Assembly (NCBI RefSeq): GCF_027912675.1
Contig: NZ_CP115760.1
Location: forward strand, 1-64,000
Origin: Paracoccus sp. SCSIO 75233
GTDB taxonomy: Bacteria; Pseudomonadota; Alphaproteobacteria; Rhodobacterales; Rhodobacteraceae
Length of the DNA stretch: 64,000 bases
Reading direction: 5' to 3'
The translations under genes and the position numbers were made by a program. The notes under the pieces were generated by a model. It did no database searches, was not told the DNA's origin, and worked only from the letters and a program-made list of their open reading frames with translations. This document shows, one piece after another, positions 17,265-27,076 of the stretch. How positions within the stretch are numbered: the stretch's first letter is position 1; each line of letters opens with the position of its first letter.

Positions 17265-17305
17265 AAGGCCCGCTGCCCCCAAAAAAGGCAAAGCGGGCCT
17301 TTTTT
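17265..17305 (+). terminator. Rho-independent terminator
   Basis: AAGGCCCGCT pairs perfectly with AGCGGGCCTT and is followed by a run of T to 17305. It ends the ardC-DUF3768 transcript before the ParB-like gene. Confidence 0.88.
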
Positions 17306-17384
17306 CGTGGTGATCCCCGAAGCCGGGGATTGGTCCCGCGCGTAGAGGCGCGGGCCACACCTAACCCATCTGGAAGGATATCCC

Positions 17385-19367
17385 ATGACCACAAGTTTTG
17401 CCCCCCTCACCGTCGCTATCGGCGATCTCGTCCCGCATGCCGCCAATGTGCGCAGCAACGCGCCGGAAACCTATGACCCCGAGAACATCGCGCATCTGAA
17501 GGCCAGCATCGCTGTGCTGGGCCTCCTGCAGCCGCTCCTCGTCCAGAAGTTCGACGGCAAATACGCCGTGCTGGCCGGTGGCCGGCGCCATGCAGCCCTG
17601 AAGGAGCTGATCGCCGAAAATGCCAGCAAGGGGTTCACTGCGAAAACCAAGGTCGACTGTCGGCTTGTCCCTGACGACTGCGACGTCACCACTGCCCTGT
17701 CGCTCGCCGAGAACATCACCCAGGCGCCGATGAACGCCATCGACGAGTTCGAGGCTTTCGCCCGGATGATGGAAGTCGACGGCCAGACGCCCGAGACGAT
17801 CGCCAAGACCTTCGGCACCACGGTGGCGGCCGTGAAAGGCCGGTTGCGCTACGGTCTGATCCACCCCGAGATCCGCGCTGCGGCCCGGGCTAAGACCATC
17901 ACGCTCGACACGATGAAGGCCTTTGCGGAGCATCCGAGCCAGGAGGTGCAGCGCGAGGTCTTCGAGGCGCTCACCAAGGAAGATAGCTACCTGCAGGCCT
18001 ATACAGTCCGCCAGGCGCTCAAGTCCCGCGGCGTCCAGGTCAGCGACGATATCGGGGCCTTCGTGCGCGAGGACTATGAGGCCCGCGGCGGCGCCGTTGC
18101 GGCTGACCTTCTGGAAGAGCATTCTGTGCTCGAGGATGCGGCGCTGGTCGAGACCATCCTGCTTGAGAAGCTCGGTGCCGCCGCCGAAGAGGCCCGTATA
18201 AAGCTGGGCTTTGCCTGGGCCGATGCGATGGTGCGGTATGACTACGCGACCATGGCCGACTACGGCCGCGTCTATCCCGGCCCGATCGAGCCTGATGAGG
18301 CTGCGCAAAGGTGCGTGGATGAAATCACCGCCGAGCTTGAGAAATTGCAGCTCGAGATGGAGGATGAGGGGCTCGAGGACGGTGCCTACAATGCCCTTTA
18401 CGAGCGCGTGGACGCCTTGGAAGAGGAAGCCCGCGACCTGCAGGAGGCCTACAGCGCCGAGGACCTCGCGCGGTCTGGGGTGATCGCGTCCTGGTCGGCC
18501 GGTAAGGTCACACTCCATGTGGGTCTCGTCCGCCCGGAGGACACCGTGAAAGACGAGGGCGCGCGCGGCTCCTCAGCTAACCCGACCGGGCAGGAGGCCC
18601 CGGACGACGGTGAAATCAGCTACCCGGCCTCGCTGGCCGAGGACCTCAAGACCGAGCGGGCCATGGCCCTCGGCGCCGCGATGGCGCTGCATCCGGAGGC
18701 CACGCTCGATCTCACGCTCTTCAAGCTGGTCAGTGATGTTCTGGCCAGCGGAATGAGTGTCACGCAGGCAATCAAGATCGATGCCCGCAAGGAATACCGC
18801 AGCCATGCCAAGATGGACGAGATCGACGAGACCTCGCTCGAGCAGGTGGCGGCGGCGCATGATGCGCTTGATCTGTCCTGGCTCGATGACGCCCGCGCGC
18901 CCGCCGATCAGTTCGCGGCGTTTCGCGCGCTGGAGGCAGGTGAAAAGGCCAAGCTCGTCGCCTATGCCACCGCCAGCACCACGCAATCCTGCTTCGCGCG
19001 GGACCGCCAGCGCGACAGCCTGATGCATGCATTTGAGATCGAGATCATGCCCGACATTCGCGCCCACTGGACACCGAATGCGGCCCTCTTCAACCGCTTC
19101 AAGAAGGCCTGGCTCCTGAAGATCCTCGGCGAGGATCTGGGTCTCGCCCAGGAGGCTGTGACGCTGGCCTCGTCGAGCAAAAAAGAGATCGTCGCCTTCT
19201 GCGACAAGCTCTTTTCAGAGCCCTTCGCCACACTCACGGACGCGCAGCGCGCTGCCGTGGCTGCCTGGTGCCCGCCGATGATGCAGACCGCCGGTATCGC
19301 CTTTGATGAGGCGGAGCCCACTGCGGAAGCCCCGGAGCCTGACAGCGAGGTCGCGCAAGCGGCCTGA
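17385..19367 (+). CDS. ParB-like nuclease-domain protein (full length)
   Basis: This 660-residue protein has the ParB N-terminal domain (GDLVPHAANVRSNAPETYDPENIAHLKASIAVLGLLQPLLVQ, LAGGRRHAALKEL, LAENITQAPMNAIDEFEAFARM), an HTH (ETIAKTFGTTVAAVKGRLRYGLI), then a long helical acidic middle (residues 290-420) and a C-terminal domain ending in an acidic tail. It is a paralogue of the truncated gene at 1488. Such proteins are common in rhodobacterial plasmid accessory blocks next to ArdC and DUF genes. It has no parS-like site nearby, so a regulatory or nuclease role seems as likely as partition. Confidence 0.85.
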   Translation: MTTSFAPLTVAIGDLVPHAANVRSNAPETYDPENIAHLKASIAVLGLLQPLLVQKFDGKYAVLAGGRRHAALKELIAENASKGFTAKTKVDCRLVPDDCDVTTALSLAENITQAPMNAIDEFEAFARMMEVDGQTPETIAKTFGTTVAAVKGRLRYGLIHPEIRAAARAKTITLDTMKAFAEHPSQEVQREVFEALTKEDSYLQAYTVRQALKSRGVQVSDDIGAFVREDYEARGGAVAADLLEEHSVLEDAALVETILLEKLGAAAEEARIKLGFAWADAMVRYDYATMADYGRVYPGPIEPDEAAQRCVDEITAELEKLQLEMEDEGLEDGAYNALYERVDALEEEARDLQEAYSAEDLARSGVIASWSAGKVTLHVGLVRPEDTVKDEGARGSSANPTGQEAPDDGEISYPASLAEDLKTERAMALGAAMALHPEATLDLTLFKLVSDVLASGMSVTQAIKIDARKEYRSHAKMDEIDETSLEQVAAAHDALDLSWLDDARAPADQFAAFRALEAGEKAKLVAYATASTTQSCFARDRQRDSLMHAFEIEIMPDIRAHWTPNAALFNRFKKAWLLKILGEDLGLAQEAVTLASSSKKEIVAFCDKLFSEPFATLTDAQRAAVAAWCPPMMQTAGIAFDEAEPTAEAPEPDSEVAQAA

Positions 19368-19443
19368 GCCATCAAGTGACCCGCGCGTGGACCATGCCAC
19401 CCGCGCGGGTCGACCCTCCCACACCCAACGGAAAGACATCCCC

Positions 19444-20037
19444 ATGGCTATTCTCAAGTTCTCTGCCTCCGCAGTTGCGGCGCAAATCGCGCATGCGCGC
19501 GCCTGCAAAACCTTCCTGCCGAACTGGAACGGGCCCGTGGACAGGCCGGCCCTGATCCTCATCGTCGGCAATGGTGTGCATCTGCGCTCAAACGGGATCG
19601 ACGGCAAGACCACCCGCATCGTCACCACCGAACAGGCCGATCCGTCCTTCGCCTTCGCCGACGGCATGAACCCGTTTCGGGATACCGACTGGATGGCGCA
19701 GCGCCGCATGGCGTTTCGTGATCTGACCGGCCAGTTTTACACCGACATCCTGGATGACGTGCAGGTTCTCATCGACCGGGGGCGGGGTGCGATCCGGCTC
19801 GCCACCGATGGCCACAGCATCCGCGTCTTCGTGCGCCGGGCCTCGGACTATCTCATCGGCGGAACCTACGAGGTGCCCTCGGGCCTCGGCGGCACCTTCC
19901 GGGTCATTCTCAAGGATGCCTGCGACACCTTCGCGATCGTGCAGAACTGCGGCAATTGCGAGGATTTCGACGCCATGCAGCCCTACCGCGTGCCGCTCGA
20001 TGCGCTGATGGAAATCGATGACCGGAGGGCGGCGTGA
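19444..20037 (+). CDS. plasmid accessory protein, function unknown
   Basis: The protein has 197 residues from ATG 19444, preceded by GGAAAGACATCCCC. It starts MAILKFSASAVAAQIAHARACKTFLPNW and contains predicted beta-rich stretches (ALILIVGNGVHLRSNGIDG; IRLATDGHSIRVFVRRASDYLIGGTYEVPSGLGGTFRVIL). No family is recognised. The stop overlaps the next start (TGATG), so both are made together. Confidence 0.7.
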   Translation: MAILKFSASAVAAQIAHARACKTFLPNWNGPVDRPALILIVGNGVHLRSNGIDGKTTRIVTTEQADPSFAFADGMNPFRDTDWMAQRRMAFRDLTGQFYTDILDDVQVLIDRGRGAIRLATDGHSIRVFVRRASDYLIGGTYEVPSGLGGTFRVILKDACDTFAIVQNCGNCEDFDAMQPYRVPLDALMEIDDRRAA

Positions 20038-20690
20038 TGGGTTGGCTCTTCTACACCGACGGCCGCGTCCAGACCTACGCAGATGAGAAAGCGGAGATTG
20101 CTCGGCTGTGCACCTTCGAGGGCGAAAGGCGCAAGACGGAACTGGTCAAAGCCTGCAAGGTGGGTTCGACTTGGTACGCGGCGGCAAAGGTCACAAATAT
20201 CGACGGCACCCCTGTCGAAGACACGACCTATGTCACCGATGCGGATGGCTCCATCACTTTCGCCGCCGTATTCCTTACCCGATATGATGACGGCTGCTGG
20301 GGCTACAAGGACATGGAGGAAAGCGCTGGCCCGAACGAGTCGCGTGCTCCCCTTGGGCTGATCGAGCTCCTCTCCGATCTGAAAGACCCAGACAGCTATG
20401 CTCATGCCTGGCGCCAGCGCTGCCAGGACTGGGCTGCGATCCCGGACTACGAGGAAGGCGACAAGATCAAGCTCGCAGCACCTGTGACGCTCACTGATGG
20501 CAGTACCTGCCAGATTGTCACCGCGACCCACTACAGGCGCGGGCGGCAAAAGCGCCGCTGCTACCGCATCGAGGAAACTGGTGGGCTCGTACGCCTGTCG
20601 AAGGCCTCGCTTGCGGGCTCGGAGTTGCTCAGCTCCGCGAAAGGTGCGGCTAGCCCGGTGCTGGCGGAGTTCCTGGCGGGGCGAAATTAG
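20037..20690 (+). CDS. plasmid accessory protein (possibly DUF6927)
   Basis: The protein has 217 residues from ATG 20037, with GGAGGG upstream; a GTG one codon earlier is less likely. It opens with MGWLFYTDGRV and carries a beta-rich middle (GSTWYAAAKV, ITFAAVFLTRYDDGCWGYKDMEESAGPNES) and a basic C-terminal third (HYRRGRQKRRCYRIEETGGLVRL). From memory it resembles DUF6927, but this needs a profile search. Translational coupling to the 19444 gene suggests a shared task. Confidence 0.65.
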   Translation: MGWLFYTDGRVQTYADEKAEIARLCTFEGERRKTELVKACKVGSTWYAAAKVTNIDGTPVEDTTYVTDADGSITFAAVFLTRYDDGCWGYKDMEESAGPNESRAPLGLIELLSDLKDPDSYAHAWRQRCQDWAAIPDYEEGDKIKLAAPVTLTDGSTCQIVTATHYRRGRQKRRCYRIEETGGLVRLSKASLAGSELLSSAKGAASPVLAEFLAGRN

Positions 20691-20747
20691 GTCCTGCGCC
20701 GGACGGTTCATCGACCTGCCCGGCGACAGCAGATGCTGCGGCTTGTC

Positions 20748-20776
20748 TTGACAAGGCAATGCAAATGCATTACCTA
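20748..20776 (+). promoter_or_regulatory. prlF-yhaV promoter with embedded operator palindrome
   Basis: TTGACA at 20748-20753 is a consensus -35; the -10 (TACCTA, 17 bases on) is weak. An imperfect palindrome GGCAATGCAAATGCATTACC (20755-20774) fills the spacer, with half-sites AATGCA/TGCATT. Toxin-antitoxin operons are usually repressed by their own complex, so this is the likely PrlF/YhaV operator. Confidence 0.6.
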
Positions 20777-20814
20777 TCGCGGGCAGCAAAGAACCTTTTC
20801 TTCAGGAGACTGCC

Positions 20815-21141
20815 ATGACAGCCCTCGCACAAGATGTCTCGAAACTCACGGATCGGTATCAGACGACCGTGCCGGCGGGTGTGCGCAAGCAGCTCAAGCT
20901 GGGCAAGGGCGACCAGATTCGCTACTGCACCGAGCCGAGTGGCAGGGTCTATATCGAGCCCGTCCGCAGCGACGAGGAAGATCCCGTGCTCGGAGCCTTT
21001 CTCGATTTTGTCGAGGCCGATATCAAGGCGCATCCGGACCGCATTCGGGCATTCGATGGGGCTTTGCATGACCGTCTTGCAGCACTGGTCGGAGACGTTG
21101 ACGTCGATCTCGATGCGCCGCTATCGCTCGAGGATGAATGA
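20815..21141 (+). CDS. prlF: PrlF-family antitoxin (AbrB/MazE fold)
   Basis: This 108-residue protein has a swapped-hairpin AbrB-type DNA-binding domain (SKLTDRYQTTVPAGVRKQLKLGKGDQIRYCTEPSGRVYIEP) at the N-terminus and an acidic C-terminus (DVDVDLDAPLSLEDE) that should bind the toxin. It overlaps yhaV by four bases (ATGA). It neutralises YhaV and represses the pair. Confidence 0.9.
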   Translation: MTALAQDVSKLTDRYQTTVPAGVRKQLKLGKGDQIRYCTEPSGRVYIEPVRSDEEDPVLGAFLDFVEADIKAHPDRIRAFDGALHDRLAALVGDVDVDLDAPLSLEDE

Positions 21142-21656
21142 GCGGCGATAGCGTGCCCGCCCAAGCGCCCCTTGTCGTAAACGGATGGTCGATATATGCG
21201 CATCCGCTCTTTCTGGACCAGCTCGAAGGGCTGACCCTGGAGGTCGAGGCGCGTAAGGCGCGCGATCCCAAGACCTGGCGCAAGAAAAATTCCACGAAAC
21301 GGCTGGCCGCCATCTTCAAGCTGGTGACCGAGGCCATACCGGCAGATCCGGGTGCCGCAGCCTTCCGGCAAGGCGGCACACTCGGCGACCACCGCAAGCA
21401 CTGGTTCCGGGCGAAATTCTTCCAGCAGTATCGGTTGTTTTACCGCTTCAACAGCGATGCGAAGGTCATCGTGGTGGCATGGGTGAATGACGACAAGACC
21501 CTGCGCGCCTACGGCAGCAAGACGGATGCATATGCGACGTTCAAAGGGATGTTGGAAGATGGCAATCCACCTGACAATTTCGACGCGCTCTTGAAAGAAG
21601 CTGCAGCGGCGGACAAGCGGTTCGAGAAATCCCTTGAAGCGGTGCCCGATCGGTAA
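21138..21656 (+). CDS. yhaV: YhaV-family ribonuclease toxin
   Basis: This 172-residue protein has the RelE-like YhaV sequence: VVNGWSIYAHPLFLDQLEGL, STKRLAAIFKLVTEAIPADPGAAAFRQGGTLGDHRKHWFRAKFFQQYRLFYRF and KVIVVAWVNDDKTLRAYGSKTDAYATFKGML. The conserved basic/tyrosine cluster of YhaV nucleases (HWFRAKFFQQYRLFYR) is intact, so the toxin should be active. With PrlF it forms a type II module that stabilises the replicon. Confidence 0.92.
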   Translation: MSGDSVPAQAPLVVNGWSIYAHPLFLDQLEGLTLEVEARKARDPKTWRKKNSTKRLAAIFKLVTEAIPADPGAAAFRQGGTLGDHRKHWFRAKFFQQYRLFYRFNSDAKVIVVAWVNDDKTLRAYGSKTDAYATFKGMLEDGNPPDNFDALLKEAAAADKRFEKSLEAVPDR

Positions 21657-21750
21657 GTGGGCCAGCTTGCTGTGACCCTTTGGCATTATCGTTTACGACG
21701 CCACGCTGGAAGATGTAGCATCGGCTGATAATACGGTCGGAGAAAGCACA

Positions 21751-21915
21751 ATGAATGAGACGGAAAAGGATAGGCAGCACCTCGGGCTAGAGGAGCAATG
21801 CGCGCCTGACCTCACGGGGCACCGTTTCCCAATTGCTGTGCGCGTTGCAGACATGCCCGATGACCTCGGCAAGCTGCTGGATATCGGGCTCGAGGAGCAT
21901 TTCCGTGGCCGCTGA
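21751..21915 (+). CDS. 54-residue acidic protein, function unknown
   Basis: ATG 21751 opens a short frame (MNETEKDRQHLG... ending IGLEEHFRGR) preceded by GGAGAAAGCAC. Its stop overlaps the GTG start of the next small gene by 11 bases, which suggests a coupled pair. I do not recognise it. Confidence 0.45.
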   Translation: MNETEKDRQHLGLEEQCAPDLTGHRFPIAVRVADMPDDLGKLLDIGLEEHFRGR

Positions 21916-22057
21916 AGCGAATTCGTATGACACGTGGTTTCGCATGAAGGTAAAGGCCGCGCTTGAGGATGCACGCGCCGAAACTTCACAGGTTCAGGTA
22001 ATGCAGGCCGCACAGGCATTGATTGATGCGAAGCGGCAGGTCGAACCCAAGTCCTGA
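21905..22057 (+). CDS. small antitoxin/stability-determinant-like protein
   Basis: The protein has 50 residues from GTG 21905. The sequence SYDTWFRMKVKAALEDARAETSQVQVMQAAQALIDAKR resembles the C-terminal part of short plasmid antitoxins (pattern YDxWFRxKVxxAL...EVMxxxxxLIxxK). No toxin follows, since the next gene is the large methyltransferase/helicase, so it is an orphan or pairs with the overlapping upstream frame. Confidence 0.5.
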   Translation: MAAEANSYDTWFRMKVKAALEDARAETSQVQVMQAAQALIDAKRQVEPKS

Positions 22058-22159
22058 CCAAGCCTTGGAGGTCAGCGCGGTCTGATCCCGTCACCCTGAA
22101 AAGCAAAAGTGGGCTTTTTGTCCTTTGGAACTCAGACCCTGATCCAAAGGAAAATCCCC

Positions 22160-24325
22160 ATGACCAAGCCCAAACCGGCAAACCCGGCTCTCTCGATCTC
22201 CCACCCTGATCTCGCCTCTGCCCTCGCGCAGATCGGCGCGGAGGTCGACAACCAGCCCCTGCGCAGTTCAGCGATCGCGCGTATCATGCGCGAGACGTTC
22301 CATGGCAACGATGCCGGCGGTGCCTGGGACTGGCGCATGGCATATGACCTGACGCAGGCCGCGGCTGTGCAGGTGCTGCTGCGTGGGGAAGGTGCTTCAG
22401 GTGACGTCGCCGCTGCAAGGCTGCTTGCCTCGCGGCTCCTGACGGAAACCCGCCGCTCCGAGCAGCAGATCCGGCTGCAGCAGTTTTCCACGCCGCTGCC
22501 ATTTGCGGCGCTGGTCTTGCGGGCCGCGGCGATCCGCAAGGGCGAGACCGTTCTGGAGCCCTCGGCGGGCACCGGTGCACTGGCCGCTTTCGCCGCCCGG
22601 GCTGGTGCCACGCTTTTGCTCAACGAGATCGACCCCTTTCGCCAGCGCCTCCTGCGCGCGGTTTTCGGCGGCGAGGTGACGGGCCATGACGGCGAGCATA
22701 TCGACGATCTGCTGCAGTCGCCGGTTCTACCCGACGTCGTGGTGATGAACCCGCCCTTCGCCTCCTCGGTCGATCGGTCCCGGGACAAACACATCGCCGC
22801 CAAACATCTCATCGCGGCTGCAAAGCGTCTGGCACCCGGCGGGCGGCTGGTGGCGATCATGCCGCCGGGATTCACGCCCGAACGCGATGCCGCGCATTGG
22901 TCACGCGCCTGCGGTCTACTGACGCCGCGCTTGGCGTTGACGATGCCGGGGCAGGTCTACCGCAAACTCGGCACCTCTGTCGAAACCCAGCTTATGGTCT
23001 TCGACAAGGTGCAGGAGGACGGCGAGATGATCCGCGTCCCTGTGCGGGATCTGGATGAAGCCTTGGCATATGTCGATGCCGTGGCCGCAACCCGGCCCGA
23101 GATGCGCCCCGCCCAACGGGCTGAAGCGACCCCTCATGCTCGGCCGACCGTTCCAGCATCTGCCCCGCGCAAGACCGCTGCTTCGCCTGTTGCCGCCTCC
23201 AAACGCCGGGCCAATGCCGTCCGTCCGCTCAGCTTTACAAGCTTTGAGACCCCTCGCGACAACACGCCCATCTCGGACATTTATGCGCGCTACCGTCCGC
23301 AGCGGATCGAGATCGCGGGTGCGCAAGAACATCCCACGCCGCTCGTCGAGAGCATCGCCATGGCCTCGGTTGCCCCGCCCATGCCCTCAAACACGGGCAG
23401 TGATGACTTGGGCCTGCCCGCCCGGTTGATCGAGGAGGGACATCTCTCCGAGGCGCAGCTGGAAACCATCATCATGGCGCATGATGCCCATGGGCGCGAC
23501 CTGCCCGGTCGGTTTACCATCGATGACGACCAGACCAAGCTGACGCGCGCCGATGATGACCCGGATGCACGTGCCTATCGCCTTGGCTATTTCCTCGGCG
23601 ACGGCACCGGTTGCGGCAAGGGGCGCGAATGCGCGGGCCTCATCCTTGTCAACTGGCTGGCCGGGCGCAGAAAAGCGATCTGGGTCTCCAAATCCGCCAC
23701 GCTTATCGAGGACGCCATCCGCGACTGGACCGATCTTGGCGGCTCGCCCGCCGACATCCAGCCGCTCTCCAAGTGGAAACCGGACCAGCCCGTCCCGATG
23801 GGCGACGGTATCCTCTTCGTCACCTACGCCACGCTGCGGTCCGCGGGCAAATGCGGTACCACGCGACTGAGCCAGGTTCTCGACTGGATGGGTGAAGACT
23901 TCGAAGGCGTACTGGCCTTTGATGAAGCCCATGCCATGCAGAACGCGGCCGGGTCGGAGCAGGGCAGGGGGGTCAAACCCTCCCAGCAGGGCCTTGCTGG
24001 CCTGCGGCTGCAACTGGCAGCACCCCGCGCTCGCGTCTTCTACATCTCGGCCACGGGTGCCACGAGCGTGCACAACCTCGCCTATGCCGCGCGGCTGGGG
24101 CTCTGGGGGCAGGGCCCCGAATATCCCTTCCCGAGCCGCGAGAGCTTTGTGTCGGCGATGGAAGCCGGCGGCGTTGCCGCCATGGAGGTGGTTGCGCGCG
24201 ATCTCAAGACGCTCGGACTTTACACAGCGCGTGCCCTCAGCTTCGACGGTGTTGAATACGATGTGCTGGAACACGCGCTGACCCCGGCCCAGATCGAGGT
24301 CTATGACGCCTACGCTGGAGCGTTT
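22160..24325 (+). pseudogene. strawberry-notch-like methyltransferase/helicase, 5' part (split by RIT element)
   Basis: The first 722 codons, from ATG 22160 (AAAGGAAAATCCCC upstream), encode an N6-adenine-type methyltransferase domain (TVLEPSAGTGALAAFAARAG, DVVVMNPPFASS) in residues ~100-310. A linker and the first half of an SF2-type ATPase follow: GDGTGCGKGRECAGLI as Walker A, AFDEAHAMQN as DEAH box and YISATGATS. After TPAQIEVYDAYAGAF the frame runs into the RIT end, reads a short hydrophobic tail and stops at 24487. The rest continues at 28181. In related plasmids the gene encodes one protein of over 1400 residues, thought to act on DNA during transfer or establishment; the exact role is unknown. 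Confidence 0.88.
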
Positions 24326-24385
24326 CGGACGTTATGCGCAGCTGCGCATAAGGTCCGTAATCGCGAGGACGCGATAATGCGAAGG
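24326..24385. repeat. left end of the RIT element: palindrome plus terminal inverted repeat
   Basis: A 32-bp palindrome with one mismatched pair (24326-24357, core TTATGCGCAGCTGCGCATAA) starts exactly where the host frame ends and overlaps by two bases the 30-bp terminal repeat 24356-24385. The palindrome has no counterpart at the right end, so the two ends are asymmetric. Confidence 0.8.
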
Positions 24386-24497
24386 TGTCCGGGATTCATT
24401 TTTGTTTTCCTTGGCTTCTGGATATCAGCGCGGGCTTTGCTGCGCATTATTTTGATTGCAAACCTCGGCGGCTTTCCAACCGTCTGAGGAGACATTC

Positions 24498-25727
24498 ATG
24501 TTGAAATTGCACGACGAGCTGATCGAAGAGCTTGCGAAATCGCTCATGGAGCAGAACTACAATCCGGTGGTCGTGACCAACCATCGGCTCTACGCCCGCC
24601 GGTTCCTGGACTACCTGGCTGAGCGTGGCATGCCGGTGACGATGGTGACGCCAGCGCAGGTCGATCAGTATTTCCGCCACGCAGTCCTTTGCTTTCAGGA
24701 TCGCTACGGTCGTCCGCCCAGCTCACGCTGGCACAGGCTGCCGCAAACAGCGATCGGCAGGTTGCTCCGCCTCGCCCAAGGCACGTGGCCGCCTGAAACA
24801 GAAATCGAATCGGGTGCGATGCTCCGGCACGCCATTTGCCATGATTACGGGAACTGGATGCGTGACGAACGCGGTCTGTCAGATGCGACGATCGACGCGC
24901 GCTCACGGGAGGCGCGGCGCTTTCTGGATTGGTACTTCTGCCGCAGCGGCGCCGACGATCTCTCGGCAATGGCCGTGCGCGATATCGATCACTACATGGA
25001 CATGCGCGCCATCGGTCTGCGCCGGATATCGCTCTCGGGTTCTGCCGCATGGCTCCGTTCGCTGCTACGCTATCTCCATCAGTCGGGGCGGGTTCCGACC
25101 GATCTGAGCCCACAGGTCATCGGCCCCATGCTCTATGCCTACGAGGATGTTCCCTCGATCCTGAGCCGCAGCCAGATCGATCTGGTTCTGGAGGCCACCG
25201 GCAGAGACAGGTCGCCGAGGGGCCTGCGCGACCATGCCATTTTGCTGATGCTTGCCACCTACGGGTTGCGGCAAGGCGAGATCTGCAATCTCCGGCTCGA
25301 CGACATCGACTGGCGCGCGGATTCGCTGCGGATCCGGCACACCAAAACCAATGCCTGTTCCACCATGCCGCTTCTGACGCCGGTCGGCGATGCGCTGCTT
25401 GACTATCTGCGTGCCGGGCGCCCGCAGGTCGAATGCCGGGAAATCTTCATCCGCTCTCTTGCACCCTATACCCGGATGACGAACTTGCACGGCATGGTCA
25501 AAAGACGTCTGGCGGCAGCGGGCGTCACCCCGGTGGGAAAACGTGGACCGCATATCTTCCGCCACGCGCGTGCGGTTGAACTGCTGCGGGCGTCGGTTCC
25601 GCAAAAGATCATCGGCGACGTGCTCGGGCACCGATCAACCGAGTCCACCAACACCTATCTCAAACTTGCCACCGAAGATTTGCGGGCGGTAGCGCTCGAC
25701 GTGCCCGGATCGGAGGTGCTGTCATGA
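24498..25727 (+). CDS. tyrosine recombinase, first of the RIT trio
   Basis: The protein has 409 residues from ATG 24498 with GAGGAGA upstream. Two N-terminal SAM-like helical regions precede a phage-integrase catalytic domain (residues ~235-395) with Arg in YGLRQGEICNLRLDDID, HIFRHARAVELL (H-x-x-R), GHRSTEST and the nucleophile tyrosine in NTYLKLA. It overlaps the second gene by four bases (ATGA), so the three are translated as a set. RIT recombinases are presumed to cut and join the element ends together. Confidence 0.9.
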   Translation: MLKLHDELIEELAKSLMEQNYNPVVVTNHRLYARRFLDYLAERGMPVTMVTPAQVDQYFRHAVLCFQDRYGRPPSSRWHRLPQTAIGRLLRLAQGTWPPETEIESGAMLRHAICHDYGNWMRDERGLSDATIDARSREARRFLDWYFCRSGADDLSAMAVRDIDHYMDMRAIGLRRISLSGSAAWLRSLLRYLHQSGRVPTDLSPQVIGPMLYAYEDVPSILSRSQIDLVLEATGRDRSPRGLRDHAILLMLATYGLRQGEICNLRLDDIDWRADSLRIRHTKTNACSTMPLLTPVGDALLDYLRAGRPQVECREIFIRSLAPYTRMTNLHGMVKRRLAAAGVTPVGKRGPHIFRHARAVELLRASVPQKIIGDVLGHRSTESTNTYLKLATEDLRAVALDVPGSEVLS

Positions 25728-27076
25728 GCGCCTGGCACGATCCCGATCGCACCATCATCGACGCCTTTCTGGAGAAGTCGCAGTTCCGGCCGGGAAGCAG
25801 ACCCACGTATCGCTGGTTCCTTCGCAGCTTCGAAGATGTTGCGCTCCGGCACCCTGCAGTGGATCGCCAGATGATCGAAGACTGGTTGGGCGAAATGGCA
25901 CCGCGCTGGAAATTGTCGACGCTATTGAACCAGGTCTGCATCGTTGACCGTTTCCTCGACTATCTGGTCCAGAACGAGTTGATCGCCAGCAATCCCGTTG
26001 CCGAGCTTCGCAGGCAGCACAACATCAAGCAGAACAAGCCGATCTGGCGTGCCCTTGCATCGTCCAATCCCGACGAGGCCCTCGCGGGACTGTATCGGCC
26101 TGCGCCCTACGGCAGCGTTCTGGGCGACTTCATGCGTGACCATGTCGCGCTGATGCGAAACCGGGGCTACCAGTACGAAACGCAAGCTCATTGGTTGCTG
26201 CGGTTCGACCGGTTCCTGCAGGCTCATCCGGAACTGGCCGGAGAGCCGCTTGAGACGATGTTGACGCATTGGGCGGCAGCAAAGCCGACCCGCAATCACG
26301 CGGCAGAATGCCAGAAGCTGGGGCGCATCCTGACCAAGGCGCGGCAACGGCTCGATCCGAACATCCCGCCGAAACGCTTCAACCCGCGACCGGAGCGGGA
26401 GGTGGCGCGGGAGCACCGGCGTCCGCATATCTTCAGCCCGGCTGACATCCGGCTCATGCTCGAAGTTGCCCGATGCTATCCGTCGCCGCATGCCCCGCTG
26501 CGGCCGCTAACCCTCTACACGATGATCTTGCTGGCCTATTGCGCCGGGCTGCGACGTAGTGAGATTGCGTGGCTCGATCTGGGCGACGCCGACCTTCGAT
26601 CCGGCACGATCACGATCCGGGAAACGAAGTTCTACAAGACCAGGATCTTGCCGTTATCGGGCAGCGTCATGGTTGAACTGCGCGCCTATCTCGATGCGCG
26701 GCGGCGCGCTGGTGCCCCACAGGACCCGCAGTCGGGGCTGTTCTGGCAGGATCACTTCAAGGATCGTTACGCCCCGGTGGTGGTCACAACGATGATCACC
26801 AACGTCATGCGCCGCGGCGGGTTCAAACCGCTTTCCGGACGGACAGGGCCGCGTGTGCATGACCTGCGGCACTCGATGGTCGTAAACCGGATCCTCCAAT
26901 GGTACCAAGCCGGCATCAACCCGCAGGACCGGCTGCACTTCCTCTCGACCTATCTGGGTCACCGGGACATCAACTCGACGCTGGTCTACATCACCGTCAC
27001 GCAGGATCTGCTGCAGGAAGCCAGCGAGCGGTTCCGCGTCGTCGGTGCCCCCTGCCTCAACGGGGAGGCGCTGTGA
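25724..27076 (+). CDS. tyrosine recombinase, second of the RIT trio
   Basis: The protein has 450 residues from ATG 25724. The catalytic domain shows YCAGLRRSEIAWLDLGDAD (Arg), HDLRHSMVVNRIL (H-x-x-R), LGHRDINSTLVYITVT with the tyrosine, and an N-terminal helical DNA-binding region. Its stop shares one base with the next start (TGATG). All catalytic residues are present. Confidence 0.9.
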   Translation: MSAWHDPDRTIIDAFLEKSQFRPGSRPTYRWFLRSFEDVALRHPAVDRQMIEDWLGEMAPRWKLSTLLNQVCIVDRFLDYLVQNELIASNPVAELRRQHNIKQNKPIWRALASSNPDEALAGLYRPAPYGSVLGDFMRDHVALMRNRGYQYETQAHWLLRFDRFLQAHPELAGEPLETMLTHWAAAKPTRNHAAECQKLGRILTKARQRLDPNIPPKRFNPRPEREVAREHRRPHIFSPADIRLMLEVARCYPSPHAPLRPLTLYTMILLAYCAGLRRSEIAWLDLGDADLRSGTITIRETKFYKTRILPLSGSVMVELRAYLDARRRAGAPQDPQSGLFWQDHFKDRYAPVVVTTMITNVMRRGGFKPLSGRTGPRVHDLRHSMVVNRILQWYQAGINPQDRLHFLSTYLGHRDINSTLVYITVTQDLLQEASERFRVVGAPCLNGEAL

